A DNA stretch of 64,000 nt, from contig NZ_QYUK01000011.1 of assembly GCF_003590945.1 (NCBI RefSeq), forward strand, positions 4,124,909 through 4,188,908, written 5' to 3'. The position numbers and the translations under genes are program-made. The notes under the pieces are model-generated. The model searched no databases, had not been told where the DNA came from, and was given only the letters and a program-made list of their open reading frames with translations. Shown here one piece after another: positions 39,488 through 49,404 of the stretch (its first letter is position 1; each line of letters starts with the position of its first letter). Origin of the DNA: Oleomonas cavernae (GTDB lineage Bacteria > Pseudomonadota > Alphaproteobacteria > Zavarziniales > Zavarziniaceae).

Positions 39488-40777
39488 ATGGCCGGCGACA
39501 CCATCTTCGCCGTCGCCAGCGGCCGCGGCCGGGCCGGCATCGCCGTGCTGCGCCTGTCGGGGCCGCAGGCGGGGCCGGCGCTGGAAACCCTGGCCGGCCG
39601 GAGGCCCACGGCCCGCACCGCCCACCTGACCGCTTTGCGCGACCCCGACGATGGCGAGACCATCGACCGCGGCCTGGTCCTGTGGTTTCCCGGGCCGGCC
39701 AGTTTCACCGGCGAAGATGTGGTCGAGCTCCATGTCCACGGCGGCCGGGCGATCCTGCAGCGCCTGTCAGGCGTCCTCCTGGCCCTGGGGCTGCGCCCGG
39801 CCGAGGCGGGGGAATTCACCCGCCGCGCCTTCGAGGCCGGCAAGCTGGACTTATCACAAGCCGAGGCCATCGCCGACCTTGTCGATGCCGAGACCCAGGC
39901 CCAGCGCCGCCAGGCCCTGCGTCAGCTCGACGGCGCCTTGGGCCAGCTCTACGAGGGCTGGCGCGACCGGCTGAAGGTGCTGCTGGCGCGCCTGGAGGCC
40001 CTGATCGATTTCCCTGACGAGGGCCTGGACGAGGCGATCGAGGGCGAGGTGATCGCCGGCGCCCGGGTGCTGCTGGCCGAAATCGGCGCCCATCTGGCCG
40101 ATGGCGGCAAGGGCGAGCGCCTGCGCGACGGCTTCGAGATCGCCATCGCGGGCGCCCCCAATGTCGGCAAGTCCAGCCTGCTGAACCGCCTGGCCAATTC
40201 CGATGTCGCCATCGTGTCCGACATTCCCGGCACCACGCGCGACACCATCGAGGTGGCGCTGGACCTGGGCGGCTACCGCGTCCTGCTGATCGACACCGCC
40301 GGCCTGCGCGAGACGCAAGACCCGGTAGAGCGGGAAGGGGTGCGCCGCGCCCGCGCCCGGGCCCAGGCCGCCGACCTGCGCCTGCAGGTATTTGCCCCCG
40401 GCGAGGCGCCGCCCCCGGCCGATACCGGCACCATCCTGGTGATGAACAAGGCCGACCTGGGCGCGGCACCCGATGGCGCCATGCCCGTTTCCGCCCTGAC
40501 CGGGGCCGGCATCGAGCAACTGCTGGCGCAGATCACCGCCCGGGTCGCCGCCCAGTTGGAGCCAGGCGAGACCCCGGCCCTGACCCGCGCCCGCCACCGG
40601 CTGGCGGTGGAAGCGGCGGCGGATGCGCTGGGCCGGGCACTGGCCAGCGATCTGCCGCCGGAATTGCGGGCGGAAGACTTGCGCCTGGGGCTGCGCGCGC
40701 TGGGCCGGATTGTCGGCACGGTGGATGTCGAAGACCTGCTCGACGTGATCTTCCTGGAATTCTGCATCGGCAAGTGA
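39488..40777 (+). CDS. mnmE: tRNA modification GTPase MnmE
   Basis: With MnmG it installs the (carboxymethyl)aminomethyl group on U34 of certain tRNAs. The N-terminal formyl-THF-binding domain begins DTIFAVASGRGRAGIAVLRL. G1 is GAPNVGKSSLLN (about residue 222), G3 is DTAGLRET, G4 is NKAD, and the C-terminus is the conserved CIGK. The length of 429 is normal. The stop is directly followed by the first parS site. Partner gene mnmG lies 249 bp downstream. Confidence 0.97.
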   Translation: MAGDTIFAVASGRGRAGIAVLRLSGPQAGPALETLAGRRPTARTAHLTALRDPDDGETIDRGLVLWFPGPASFTGEDVVELHVHGGRAILQRLSGVLLALGLRPAEAGEFTRRAFEAGKLDLSQAEAIADLVDAETQAQRRQALRQLDGALGQLYEGWRDRLKVLLARLEALIDFPDEGLDEAIEGEVIAGARVLLAEIGAHLADGGKGERLRDGFEIAIAGAPNVGKSSLLNRLANSDVAIVSDIPGTTRDTIEVALDLGGYRVLLIDTAGLRETQDPVEREGVRRARARAQAADLRLQVFAPGEAPPPADTGTILVMNKADLGAAPDGAMPVSALTGAGIEQLLAQITARVAAQLEPGETPALTRARHRLAVEAAADALGRALASDLPPELRAEDLRLGLRALGRIVGTVDVEDLLDVIFLEFCIGK

Positions 40778-40793
40778 TGTTTCACGTGAAACA
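40778..40793. promoter_or_regulatory. parS: parS site 1 (perfect)
   Basis: TGTTTCACGTGAAACA, 16/16 to the bacterial parS consensus and fully palindromic. It begins at the first base after the mnmE TGA. ParB encoded at 44.3 kb should bind it and spread. Confidence 0.96.
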
Positions 40794-40810
40794 TGGCTTG
40801 GGGTGAGTGG

Positions 40811-40925
40811 GGTGCGTCCTTCGAGACGCCACCTTCGGTGGCTCCTCAGGATGAGGACAATTTTAATGCCACAAAGATTCCCCTCATCCTGAGGAGGCCC
40901 GCAGGGCCGTCTCGAAGGACGCACC
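40811..40925. repeat. Long imperfect inverted repeat between two parS sites
   Basis: Outer arms GGTGCGTCCTTCGAGACG (40811-40828) and CGTCTCGAAGGACGCACC (40908-40925) are perfect complements over 18 bases. Inner arms CTCCTCAGGATGAGG (40842-40856) and CCTCATCCTGAGGAG (40882-40896) also pair exactly. The AT-rich loop is at 40857-40881. This looks like a mobile palindromic repeat (family B). No coding. Confidence 0.85.
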
Positions 40926-40943
40926 CTGCGCCCGCCATGCCAC

Positions 40944-40959
40944 TGTTTCACGTGAAACG
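40944..40959. promoter_or_regulatory. parS: parS site 2 (15/16)
   Basis: TGTTTCACGTGAAACG differs from consensus only at the last base. It lies 68 bases upstream of the mnmG start. Confidence 0.9.
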
Positions 40960-41026
40960 CACGGCACCCCCTGGATGACACATCTCCGTGTTTGACTGGC
41001 GCCGGCTTATCCATAAAGTGCGCGCC

Positions 41027-42898
41027 ATGATGGACTTCGATGTGATTGTGATCGGCGGCGGGCACGCCGGCTGCGAGGCTGCTGGTGCCGCGGCCCGCTT
41101 CGGCGCGCGCACCCTGCTGCTGACCCATAAGATCGAGACCATCGGTGAGATGTCCTGCAACCCGGCCATCGGCGGCCTGGCCAAGGGCCATCTGGTGCGC
41201 GAGATCGATGCGCTGGACGGCATCATGGCCCGCGCCATCGACCGGGGCGGCATCCAGTTTCGTGTCCTGAACCAGTCCAAGGGCCCGGCCGTGCGCGGTC
41301 CGCGCGCCCAGGCCGACCGCAAGCTCTACCGCCAGGCCGTCCAATCCCTGTTGGCGGAACAGCCGAATCTGACGATCAAGGCCGCCGCGGCCGAGGATCT
41401 GGTCATCCGGGACGGTCGCATCGCCGGCGTCGTGCTGGCCGATGGCAGCACAATCACCGCCCAAGCCGTGGTGCTGACCACCGGCACTTTCCTGCGCGGC
41501 GTGATCCACATCGGCGAGGAAACCGTCGCCGCCGGCCGGGTGGGCGAGGCCCCCTCCATCGGCCTGTCCGCCACCCTGTCCCGGCTGGGCTTCGCCCTGG
41601 GCCGCCTGAAGACCGGCACGCCCCCGCGCCTGGACGGCAAGACCATCGATTGGGCCGGCCTGGACATGCAGCCGGGCGACAACCCGCCCCAGCCGTTCTC
41701 CTTCCTGACCCGCACCATCACCACGCCCCAGATCGCCTGCGGCATCACCTATACCAGCGCCGCCAGCCACGACCTGATCCGCGCCAACATCCATCGCGCG
41801 CCGATGTATTCCGGCAAGATCGAGAGCGTCGGCCCGCGCTATTGCCCCTCGGTCGAGGACAAGGTGGTGCGCTTCGCCGATAAGGAACGTCACCAGATCT
41901 TCTTGGAGCCGGAAGGCCTGGACGACGACACGGTCTATCCCAACGGCATTTCCACCTCGCTGCCGCGCGATGTGCAGTTGGACCTGCTCAAGACCATCCC
42001 CGGCCTGGAGCGGGCGGTGATGCTGCGCCCCGGCTATGCCATCGAATACGACTTTGTCGACCCCCGCGAATTGAGCCACCTGCTGGAGACCCGGCGCTGC
42101 CCCGGCCTGTTCCTGGCCGGCCAGATCAACGGCACCACCGGCTATGAGGAAGCGGCGGCCCAGGGCCTGATGGCCGGCCTCAATGCTGCCCGCATGGCCG
42201 GCGGGGGCGAGGGGGTCTCGCTCGATCGGGCCGATGCCTATATCGGCGTGATGATCGACGACCTGGTGACCAAGGGCACCAGCGAACCCTACCGCATGTT
42301 CACCAGCCGGGCGGAATACCGCCTGCTGCTGCGCGCCGACAATGCCGACCGCCGTCTGACCGACAAGGGGCTGTCCTGGGGCTGCATCGGCTCGGCGCGT
42401 CAGACCGCCTTCACCGCCAAGCGCGACGCGGTCGAGGCCGCCCTGGCCCATGCCCGCGCCACGCAGATCACGCCCAGCGACGCCGCCAGGCAGGGCCTGC
42501 CGGTGAACCAGGATGGCCAACGCCGCTCGCTGCTGGACCTGCTGCGCCTGCCCGGCGTCACCCTCGGCCGCCTTGCCGGGCTCTGGCCCGGCCTCGAGAC
42601 CCTGGATGCCGAAGTGGCCGAGCAGGTGGAAATCGAGGCGCTCTATGCTGGCTACCTCGATCGGGCCGAGGCGGATATCCGCGCCTTCCGCCGGGACGAG
42701 GGCCTGGCCCTGCCGGCCGATCTCGACTACGGGGTGGTCGGCGGGCTGTCGGCGGAGGCGCGCCTGAAGCTCGGCACCGCCCGGCCGCCGACCCTGGGCT
42801 CGGCCGCCCGCATCCCCGGCATCACGCCGGCGGCGCTCACCGCCTTGCTGGCCCACGTGAAAAAGCGCGCTGCTGCCGACACTGCCAAGGTGGCATGA
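41027..42898 (+). CDS. mnmG: tRNA uridine 5-carboxymethylaminomethyl modification enzyme MnmG (GidA)
   Basis: FAD protein that works with MnmE on U34 of tRNA. The FAD-binding motif is [19 protein letters not shown]. It continues [29 protein letters not shown], and [15 protein letters not shown], all typical. The ATG at 41027 (or 41030) gives about 623 residues. An upstream in-frame GTG at 40988 would add 13 residues after parS site 2 and is less likely. Confidence 0.96.
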   Translation: MMDFDVIVIGGGHAGCEAAGAAARFGARTLLLTHKIETIGEMSCNPAIGGLAKGHLVREIDALDGIMARAIDRGGIQFRVLNQSKGPAVRGPRAQADRKLYRQAVQSLLAEQPNLTIKAAAAEDLVIRDGRIAGVVLADGSTITAQAVVLTTGTFLRGVIHIGEETVAAGRVGEAPSIGLSATLSRLGFALGRLKTGTPPRLDGKTIDWAGLDMQPGDNPPQPFSFLTRTITTPQIACGITYTSAASHDLIRANIHRAPMYSGKIESVGPRYCPSVEDKVVRFADKERHQIFLEPEGLDDDTVYPNGISTSLPRDVQLDLLKTIPGLERAVMLRPGYAIEYDFVDPRELSHLLETRRCPGLFLAGQINGTTGYEEAAAQGLMAGLNAARMAGGGEGVSLDRADAYIGVMIDDLVTKGTSEPYRMFTSRAEYRLLLRADNADRRLTDKGLSWGCIGSARQTAFTAKRDAVEAALAHARATQITPSDAARQGLPVNQDGQRRSLLDLLRLPGVTLGRLAGLWPGLETLDAEVAEQVEIEALYAGYLDRAEADIRAFRRDEGLALPADLDYGVVGGLSAEARLKLGTARPPTLGSAARIPGITPAALTALLAHVKKRAAADTAKVA

Positions 42899-42901
42899 CC
42901 C

Positions 42902-43528
42902 ATGCGCTTGCCCCGTGCCATGACCCGCGAGGACTTCGCGGCTGCCACCGGTGTTTCACGTGAAACACTGGACAGGCTCACCGCCTATGCCGATCTCCTG
43001 GCCAAGTGGCAGGCCAAGATCAACCTGGTCGGCCCGGCCACGCTGCCGGATCTCTGGCGTCGCCACATGCTGGACTCGGCGCAACTCGCCACCCTGATCG
43101 AACCGGCCAAGCCGCGGCGCTGGGTCGACTTGGGCTCTGGCGCCGGTTTTCCCGGCCTGGTCCTGGGCATCCTGGGGGTGGGGGAGGTCCATCTGGTCGA
43201 GAGCGATCAGCGCAAGTGCGCCTTCCTGCGCGAGGCCGCCCGAATCACCGGCGCCGAGGTCAAGATCCACGCCTTGCGGATCGAGACCCTGGCGCCGTTG
43301 GAAGCGGACGTGATTACCGCCCGGGCCCTTGCCCCGCTGGAAAAACTGCTCGATTGGGCGGCACCGCACAGAACTGCCCACACTATTCACCTTATCCCCA
43401 AGGGTAAGGAGGCAGAGGCTGAATTGACCCAGGCCGCTCGGCGCTACACACTGGACGTCAAACGGCACGAGAGTCGAACCGATAACTCGGCCACCATCTT
43501 CCAGATCAGAGTGACCGACCATGACTGA
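42902..43528 (+). CDS. rsmG: 16S rRNA (guanine527-N7)-methyltransferase
   Basis: RsmG methylates G527 of 16S rRNA. The 208-residue protein contains NLVGPATLPDLWRRHMLDSA and the SAM-binding WVDLGSGAGFPGLVLGIL. ITARALAPLEKLLDWA and LIPKGKEAEAEL follow. Three bases follow the mnmG stop, and the gene overlaps parA by 8 bp. A perfect parS lies inside its 5' coding part and is read as VSRET. Confidence 0.95.
   Translation: MRLPRAMTREDFAAATGVSRETLDRLTAYADLLAKWQAKINLVGPATLPDLWRRHMLDSAQLATLIEPAKPRRWVDLGSGAGFPGLVLGILGVGEVHLVESDQRKCAFLREAARITGAEVKIHALRIETLAPLEADVITARALAPLEKLLDWAAPHRTAHTIHLIPKGKEAEAELTQAARRYTLDVKRHESRTDNSATIFQIRVTDHD
42952..42967. promoter_or_regulatory. parS: parS site 3 (perfect, inside rsmG)
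   Basis: TGTTTCACGTGAAACA again, 16/16, within codons 17-22 of rsmG. The encoded residues VSRET are therefore constrained by both protein and ParB binding. Confidence 0.95.
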
Positions 43529-44327
43529 CGCCGCCGAGGCCGGGGTGCGTATCATCGCCGTCGCCAACCAGAAAGGTGGCGTCGGCAAGACCACCACCGC
43601 CATCAACCTGGGAACGGCCTTGGCCGCCGTGGGGCGCCGGGTGATGATCCTGGACCTCGACCCCCAGGGCAACGCCTCCACCGGGCTGGGGATCGAGCGC
43701 GCCAATCGCGCCGTCACCAGCTATGAAGCCCTGATGGGCGAGGCGACCCTGGCCGAAGCCCTGGTCGACACGGCGATTCCCAACCTGTCCCTGGTGCCCT
43801 CCACCATCGACCTGTCGGGTGCCGAGCTCGAACTGGTCGACCAGCCCCGCCGCGCGCACCGCCTGAAGGAAGCCCTGTCGGCGCCCGCCATTGTCGACAA
43901 CTTCGACTATGTCCTGATCGATTGCCCGCCGTCCCTGAACCTGCTGACCCTGAATTCCATGGTCGCCGCCCATTCGGTGCTGGTGCCGCTGCAATGCGAA
44001 TTCTTCGCCCTGGAAGGCCTCAGCCTGCTGTTGCGGACCATCGACCAGGTGCGCGAGAGCTTCAACCCTGCGCTGGAAATCCAGGGCATCGTGCTCACCA
44101 TGTACGACGCCCGCAACAACCTGTCGGACCAGGTCGCGGCCGACGTCCGCGGCTTCTTAGGGACGAAGGTCTATGACACGGTGATCCCGCGCAACGTGCG
44201 CATCTCGGAAGCGCCATCCCATGGCCAGCCGGCCCTGATCTATGATCACCGTTGTGCCGGCAGCCAGGCCTATATCAAGCTGGCCAGCGAATTGCTGCGC
44301 CGTGAAGAAGCGCGCATCGCCGCCTGA
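43521..44327 (+). CDS. parA: Chromosome partitioning ATPase ParA
   Basis: Deviant Walker A ATPase of 268 residues. VANQKGGVGKTTTAINLG is the Walker A region, LDLDPQGNASTGLG the A' box, and VLIDCPPSLNLLTLNSM Walker B. It moves ParB-parS complexes in chromosome segregation. Chromosomal rather than plasmid type is indicated by the mnmG-rsmG-parA-parB order. It lacks the N-terminal helix-turn-helix of plasmid type Ia ParA. Confidence 0.95.
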   Translation: MTDAAEAGVRIIAVANQKGGVGKTTTAINLGTALAAVGRRVMILDLDPQGNASTGLGIERANRAVTSYEALMGEATLAEALVDTAIPNLSLVPSTIDLSGAELELVDQPRRAHRLKEALSAPAIVDNFDYVLIDCPPSLNLLTLNSMVAAHSVLVPLQCEFFALEGLSLLLRTIDQVRESFNPALEIQGIVLTMYDARNNLSDQVAADVRGFLGTKVYDTVIPRNVRISEAPSHGQPALIYDHRCAGSQAYIKLASELLRREEARIAA

Positions 44328-44350
44328 CACACCAGAAAGATCGCACGAAC

Positions 44351-45262
44351 ATGGCAGACGAGGGCCGGAAGAAGGGGCTGGGGCGGGGTCTATCCGCCCT
44401 GATGGGCGAGGTCCGCGAGGCAGTTACCCCCGCGGCGGCGGCGATCGGCGAAAAGCCGCGCGGCCTGCGCGAGCTGCCGATCGAACAGGTCCAGGCCAAC
44501 CCCAACCAGCCGCGCAAGCGCTTCACCCCCGAAGCCCTGGAAGAACTGGTCGCCTCGGTCAAGACCCACGGCATCCTGCAGCCCATCCTGGTGAGGCGCC
44601 TGGGCCCTGGCGAGCGCTATGAGATCATCGCCGGTGAACGGCGCTGGCGCGCCGCCCAGGCCGCCCAGCTCCACACCGTGCCGGTGGTGGTGAAGGACTT
44701 CACCGATACCGAGGTGATGGAAGTCGCCCTGGTCGAAAACATCCAGCGCGCCGACCTGACCCCGATCGAGGAAGCCGCCGGCTATCAGCGCCTGATCGAC
44801 GAATTCGGCCAGACCCAGGATGTCATCGCCCAACTGGTGGGCAAGTCGCGCAGCCATATCGCCAACACCGTGCGCCTGCTCACCCTGCCGGCCCCGGTGC
44901 GCGACTTCGTCGACCAGGGCAGGCTCTCGGCCGGTCACGCCCGCACCCTGATCGGCCTGCCCAATGCCGTGGCCCTGGCGGCCAAGGCGGTGGAACAGGG
45001 CCTGACCGTGCGCCAGATGGAAGACCTCGCCAAGAAGGCCAAGGCCCCGGCCGCGGCCGTGCCGGGCAAGCCCGGCGCACCGGAAAAGGATCGCGACACC
45101 GTGCTGCTGGAAGGCGACCTGTCGGCCGCCGTCGGCCTGCCCGTCGCCATCGCCCACAAGGGCGAGACCGGCGGCGCGGTCACCATCCACTACCGCACTT
45201 TGGACGAACTCGACGCCCTGTGCCGCCGCCTCAGCCGCCCGGACGACTTCCCGCCGATGTGA
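44351..45262 (+). CDS. parB: Chromosome partitioning protein ParB
   Basis: A CTP-dependent parS-binding clamp of 303 residues. The CTPase/N-terminal box is in YEIIAGERRWRAAQ, preceded by NPNQPRKRF. The helix-turn-helix is QDVIAQLVGKSRSHIANTVR. The C-terminal dimerisation region ends with HYRTLDELDALCRRLSRP. Three matching parS sites lie within 4 kb upstream. Confidence 0.95.
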   Translation: MADEGRKKGLGRGLSALMGEVREAVTPAAAAIGEKPRGLRELPIEQVQANPNQPRKRFTPEALEELVASVKTHGILQPILVRRLGPGERYEIIAGERRWRAAQAAQLHTVPVVVKDFTDTEVMEVALVENIQRADLTPIEEAAGYQRLIDEFGQTQDVIAQLVGKSRSHIANTVRLLTLPAPVRDFVDQGRLSAGHARTLIGLPNAVALAAKAVEQGLTVRQMEDLAKKAKAPAAAVPGKPGAPEKDRDTVLLEGDLSAAVGLPVAIAHKGETGGAVTIHYRTLDELDALCRRLSRPDDFPPM

Positions 45263-45275
45263 ATTCGAAGATTAC

Positions 45276-45420
45276 ACCTCTCCGCCGCTTGCGGGGAGAG
45301 GGAGGGGCCCGTCGCTCGAAGAGCGATGGGAGGGTGAGGTGGTGTGTGATCGAGACCGCGCTTTGTGCCGCCGACTCACCTCTCCCAACCCTCTCCCCCC
45401 TGAAGGGCGGAGAGGGCCAG
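45276..45420. repeat. Palindromic repeats, family A, between parB and rho
   Basis: Two hairpin units (CTCTCCGCCGCTTGCGGGGAGAGG and TCTCCCAACCCTCTCCCCCC...GGGCGGAGAGGG) flank a short spacer. They separate the convergent parB and rho genes and may act as a transcription barrier. Confidence 0.7.
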
Positions 45421-45440
45421 AATGAGCGCAACCAATCCGG

Positions 45441-46697
45441 TTACGAGTTCATCGAGTCGAAGAACTCGCCGTTGGTCTTGGTGTGCTTGAGCTTGTCGAG
45501 CAGGAACTCGATGGCGTCGACCGGGCCCATGGGCATCAGGATGCGGCGCAGGACCCACATCTTGGACAGGGTGCCCTTGTCGACCAGCAGCTCTTCCTTG
45601 CGGGTGCCCGACTTGGTGATATCGATGGCCGGGAAGGTGCGCTTGTCCGAGATCTTGCGGTCGAGGATGATTTCCGAGTTACCGGTGCCCTTGAACTCTT
45701 CGAAGATCACTTCGTCCATGCGGCTGCCGGTATCGATCAGCGCGGTGGCGATGATGGTCAGCGAACCGCCTTCCTCGATATTGCGGGCGGCACCGAAGAA
45801 GCGCTTGGGACGCTGCAGGGCATTGGCGTCGACACCGCCGGTCAGCACCTTGCCCGATGACGGCACCACGGTGTTGTAGGCACGGGCGAGGCGGGTGATC
45901 GAGTCGAGCAGGATGACCACGTCGCGCTTGTGCTCGACCAGGCGCTTGGCCTTCTCGATGACCATTTCCGCGACCTGGACGTGACGCACCGCCGGCTCGT
46001 CGAAGGTCGAGGAGATGACCTCGCCCTTCACCGAACGGCTCATGTCGGTCACTTCTTCCGGCCGTTCGTCGATCAGCAGGACGATCAGGTAGACTTCCGG
46101 GTGGTTGCCGGTGATGGCATGGGCGATGTTCTGCAGCAGCACGGTCTTGCCGGTCCGCGGCGGCGCCACGATCAGGGCGCGCTGGCCCTTGCCCAGGGGC
46201 GAGATCAGGTCGATCACCCGGGCCGAGCGATCCTTGATGGTCGGATCATGGGGCTCGAGGTTCAGGCGCTGGTTGGGATAGAGCGGGGTGAGGTTATCGA
46301 AGTGGACCTTGTGGCGGATCGCCTCTGGGTCTTCGAAATTGATGGTGTTGACCTTCAGCAGGGCGAAATAGCGCTCGCCATCCTTGGGCGCGCGGATCTG
46401 GCCGTCCACCGTGTCGCCGGTGCGCAGGCCGAAGCGGCGGATCTGGCTGGGGCTGACATAGATGTCGTCAGGGCCGGGCAGGTAGTTCGCCTCCGGCGCA
46501 CGCAGGAAGCCGAAGCCGTCCTGCAGGATTTCCAGCACCCCGCCGCCGGTGATCTCCAGGTCACGGTCCGCGAGTTGCTTGAGGATCGCGAACATCATGT
46601 CCTGCTTGCGCAGGGTCGATGCGTTCTCGACCTCGAGCTCCTCGGCATAGGCCAGGAGTTCGGTCGGGGATTTTTCTTTGAGTTCTTGGAGATTCAT
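45441..46697 (-). CDS. rho: Transcription termination factor Rho
   Basis: RNA-dependent ATPase hexamer of 418 residues. The start [20 protein letters not shown] is the family N-terminus. The RNA-binding cold-shock domain contains [16 protein letters not shown]. Walker A is [12 protein letters not shown], with [14 protein letters not shown] and [13 protein letters not shown] downstream. The ATG at 46697 is preferred; the upstream leader of about 210 bases to hemJ is non-coding and may hold autoregulatory sequence. It is the first gene after the convergent junction with parB. Confidence 0.97.
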   Translation of the reverse strand: MNLQELKEKSPTELLAYAEELEVENASTLRKQDMMFAILKQLADRDLEITGGGVLEILQDGFGFLRAPEANYLPGPDDIYVSPSQIRRFGLRTGDTVDGQIRAPKDGERYFALLKVNTINFEDPEAIRHKVHFDNLTPLYPNQRLNLEPHDPTIKDRSARVIDLISPLGKGQRALIVAPPRTGKTVLLQNIAHAITGNHPEVYLIVLLIDERPEEVTDMSRSVKGEVISSTFDEPAVRHVQVAEMVIEKAKRLVEHKRDVVILLDSITRLARAYNTVVPSSGKVLTGGVDANALQRPKRFFGAARNIEEGGSLTIIATALIDTGSRMDEVIFEEFKGTGNSEIILDRKISDKRTFPAIDITKSGTRKEELLVDKGTLSKMWVLRRILMPMGPVDAIEFLLDKLKHTKTNGEFFDSMNS

Positions 46698-46910
46698 GCG
46701 TTTCACCGACGCCTGAGGCGGGGATAAGGGGGGAGGATTCGGACGGGCGGTGCCGGCTGCAGGAACTGCAAAGCCGAACCGGATGGGCCAGTTGCCGCGA
46801 TCAGGTCCGAAGAGGAGGAAAGGTCCGATGGATGCCCGCAACAGGCCAAGGTCAAGGCCACCGGCATGCCCAGACGGTCGCACCTTGCGCTGCAACCGCC
46901 CGGCTGTCAA

Positions 46911-47354
46911 CTAGAACGGCTTCAGAACCACCAGCAGGACGATGACGATGAACAGCACCGTCGGCACCTCGTTCAGGATCCGGTAGAAGCGTGACCCATG
47001 CGGCCGCTCGTCCCGGCCAAAGCGCCTGACCTGGCCCACCAGCATGCCGTGAATGCCCGACATGATGACGACCAGCAGAAACTTGGCATGGAACCAGCCG
47101 CCGGAGCCCCAAGCCTCGGTCGCGACCGCAAGGCACAGCCCCAGGATCCAGGTCACGATCATCGACGGGTTGATGATCGCCTTGAGCAGGCGGCGTTCCA
47201 TAACCTTGAAGGTCTCGGAGGCATCGGAGCCGGGCGCCTTGCCGACATGGTAGACGAACAGCCGGGGCAGATAGAACATGCCCGCCATCCAGGTCGTCAC
47301 CGCGATGATGTGCAATGCCTTGATGAGATCGTAGTTGTTACGAATGAAATCCAT
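46911..47354 (-). CDS. hemJ: Protoporphyrinogen oxidase HemJ
   Basis: A 147-residue membrane protein that oxidises protoporphyrinogen IX to protoporphyrin IX. ALHIIAVTTWMAGMFYLPRL has the conserved His. ERRLLKAIINPSMIVTWILG and GGWFHAKFLLVVIMSGIHG supply further helices. About four helices are predicted. It is 5 bp after hemH in the cluster hemE-hemH-hemJ. No HemG or HemY-type oxidase gene is obvious in the window. Confidence 0.94.
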   Translation of the reverse strand: MDFIRNNYDLIKALHIIAVTTWMAGMFYLPRLFVYHVGKAPGSDASETFKVMERRLLKAIINPSMIVTWILGLCLAVATEAWGSGGWFHAKFLLVVIMSGIHGMLVGQVRRFGRDERPHGSRFYRILNEVPTVLFIVIVLLVVLKPF

Positions 47355-47359
47355 CACGT

Positions 47360-48334
47360 CTACTCCGCGGGCGTCGCCAGCCTTGTCTCGACCAGCCGGG
47401 CAAGGCCCGCAATGAAGGCAGGTTCGGTACCAACCGCCGGCACCCGTATATATGCCGGCACGCCACAGGTCTCGGCCAGGTGGCGATATTCGATATCGAG
47501 CTCGACCAGGGTTTCCGAATGTTCGGACACGAAGGCGATCGGCAGCACCACCAGGGCGATGCCCTCGCTGCCGGCGCGCCTGATCTCCGCCTCGGTATAG
47601 GGCTTGATCCATTCCATCGGCCCGACCCGGCTTTGATAGGACACGACCCAGTCGAGGCCCGGCCGGCTGACCGCCCTTGCCACCGCCTCGGCCGTCTGCT
47701 GCACCTGGCGCTGATAGGGATCGCCCGCATCGATCACCTTCTGCGGCAGGCCGTGGGCGGAAAAGAGCACCCGCACCGGCGAGCGGACCTCGTCCAGCGC
47801 CTTGCCCAGCAGCAGGGCCTGGGCCTGGATCAGGCCCTGGTCTGTGGGATAGCTCTCGATCACCCGGGTCGGCGCCGCAATCCCGGCCTTGGCCGCGGCA
47901 AGGTGCCATTCCTGCAACGAGGATTGCGTCGTCGTGGTCGAGAACTGCGGATAAAGCGGCAGGAGGACGATATCGTCAGGCGCGAAGGCCGCCACCGCTG
48001 CTGCCGTCTCGGCCGCCCGGGGATGCCAATAGCGCATGGCAATGAAGGTCTTCACCGTGACCCCCAGACCAAGCCCCTCGATTGCCTGTTCCAGTGCGCA
48101 CGCCTGGTCCTGGGTCAGCGGCAGAATGGGCGAGCGGCCGCCGATGCGGTTATAGATCTCGATTGCCGTTTTCGTCCGCCGCCCGGCAATCAGCTTGGCC
48201 ACCAGCCAGCGCAGGGGCTGGGGCAGGCGAATGATCGCCGGATCGGAAAACAGGTTGAACAGGAACGGCTTCACCGCCGCCGCCGAATCCGGTCCGCCCA
48301 GGTTGAACAGGACGACGGCCAGCTTGCGCGTCAT
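47360..48334 (-). CDS. hemH: Ferrochelatase
   Basis: Inserts Fe(II) into protoporphyrin IX, the last step of protohaem synthesis. It has 324 residues. The N-terminus is VVLFNLGGPDSAAAVKPFL. The catalytic His is in VLFSAHGLPQKVIDAGDPY, and the Glu-rich motif is AFVSEHSETLVELDIEY. Its start overlaps the hemE stop by 4 bp. The three hem genes run away from the putative origin. Confidence 0.96.
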   Translation of the reverse strand: MTRKLAVVLFNLGGPDSAAAVKPFLFNLFSDPAIIRLPQPLRWLVAKLIAGRRTKTAIEIYNRIGGRSPILPLTQDQACALEQAIEGLGLGVTVKTFIAMRYWHPRAAETAAAVAAFAPDDIVLLPLYPQFSTTTTQSSLQEWHLAAAKAGIAAPTRVIESYPTDQGLIQAQALLLGKALDEVRSPVRVLFSAHGLPQKVIDAGDPYQRQVQQTAEAVARAVSRPGLDWVVSYQSRVGPMEWIKPYTEAEIRRAGSEGIALVVLPIAFVSEHSETLVELDIEYRHLAETCGVPAYIRVPAVGTEPAFIAGLARLVETRLATPAE

Positions 48335-49404
48335 GCACGCCAGTTCCGGATCTGCGCCGACAGGGCCGCGACATGCTCAGGCGGGGTTTCCGGCACCACG
48401 CCGTGGCCCAGGTTGAAGACGAAGCGCCCGGGCCCCAGGGTCGACAGGATCGTCTCGACCCGTGCCGCCATGGCCGCACCGCCCGCCACCAGCAGCAGCG
48501 GATCGAGGTTGCCCTGGACCACCGCCGCGGGCTGCACCGCGTCACGCGCAAAGGCCAGCGGCACGGTCGGGTCCAGGCCCACCGCCTCGACACCCGTCGC
48601 CGGCGCGAACTCGGCCAGCATCGGCCCGATCCCCTTGGCAAAGCCGATCACCGGGACATTCGGGTAGCGCTGCTTCAGCTCGGTCCTGATCCGTGCGATC
48701 GGCGCAAACACCCAGCGCTGCAATTCATCATCGGCCAGCGAACCGGCCCAGGTATCGAAGATCTGGATGACTTCCGCCCCGGCCTCGATCTGCGCCGCCA
48801 GATAGTCGATCGTCGCCGTCGTGACCAGGTCGATCAGTTGGCCGAAACCGACCGGATCGCGGTAGGCCCACAGCTTGGCCGGCTTCTGGTCGCTGGTGCC
48901 CTCACCAGCCACCATATAGGTCGCCACCGTCCAGGGCGCCCCGGCAAAGCCGATCAGGGTGACATCGCCGGGCAGTTGCCGGCTCAGCAGGCGCACGGTT
49001 TCGTAAACCGCACCGACCCGTTCATGGAAACGCTCGAAGGAGAGGGGCTTCAATCCCTCCAGGTCGGTCACCGGGTCCAGCCGGGGGCCTTCGCCTTCGA
49101 CGAAGCGCACGCCTTGGCCCAGGCCGTGAGGCACAAGCAGGATGTCGGCGAACAGGATGGCGGCATCCATGCCGAAGCGTTCGATGGGCTGCAGCGTCAC
49201 CGCACAGGCCTTCTCGGGGTCCAGGCAGAACGAGACGAAGTCGCGTGTCGTCGCCCGCACCGCCCGGTATTCCGGCAGGTAGCGCCCCGCCTGGCGCATC
49301 AGCCAGAACGGCGGTCGCACCACCGGCTCACCCTTCAGGGCGGTCAGGAACAGCTTGCTCTTGGCAGGGATCGGCGCGGGCGTTGCCGGCTTGGGCTCTG
49401 ACAA
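48331..49404 (-). CDS. hemE: Uroporphyrinogen decarboxylase
   Basis: Decarboxylates uroporphyrinogen III to coproporphyrinogen III. The 357-residue protein contains PPFWLMRQAGRYLPEYR, the signature near the N-terminus, FADILLVPHGLGQGV and GFAGAPWTVATYMVAG. The ATG at 49404 lies at the edge of an AT-rich stretch that may also hold its promoter. hemE next to the origin is a hallmark of this class (for example Caulobacter and Rickettsia). Confidence 0.96.
   Translation of the reverse strand: MSEPKPATPAPIPAKSKLFLTALKGEPVVRPPFWLMRQAGRYLPEYRAVRATTRDFVSFCLDPEKACAVTLQPIERFGMDAAILFADILLVPHGLGQGVRFVEGEGPRLDPVTDLEGLKPLSFERFHERVGAVYETVRLLSRQLPGDVTLIGFAGAPWTVATYMVAGEGTSDQKPAKLWAYRDPVGFGQLIDLVTTATIDYLAAQIEAGAEVIQIFDTWAGSLADDELQRWVFAPIARIRTELKQRYPNVPVIGFAKGIGPMLAEFAPATGVEAVGLDPTVPLAFARDAVQPAAVVQGNLDPLLLVAGGAAMAARVETILSTLGPGRFVFNLGHGVVPETPPEHVAALSAQIRNWRA

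Noticed and set aside
39854-42856. Open 1000-codon frame antisense to mnmE and mnmG
   Set aside because: It crosses parS sites and an intergenic repeat and has no family motif.
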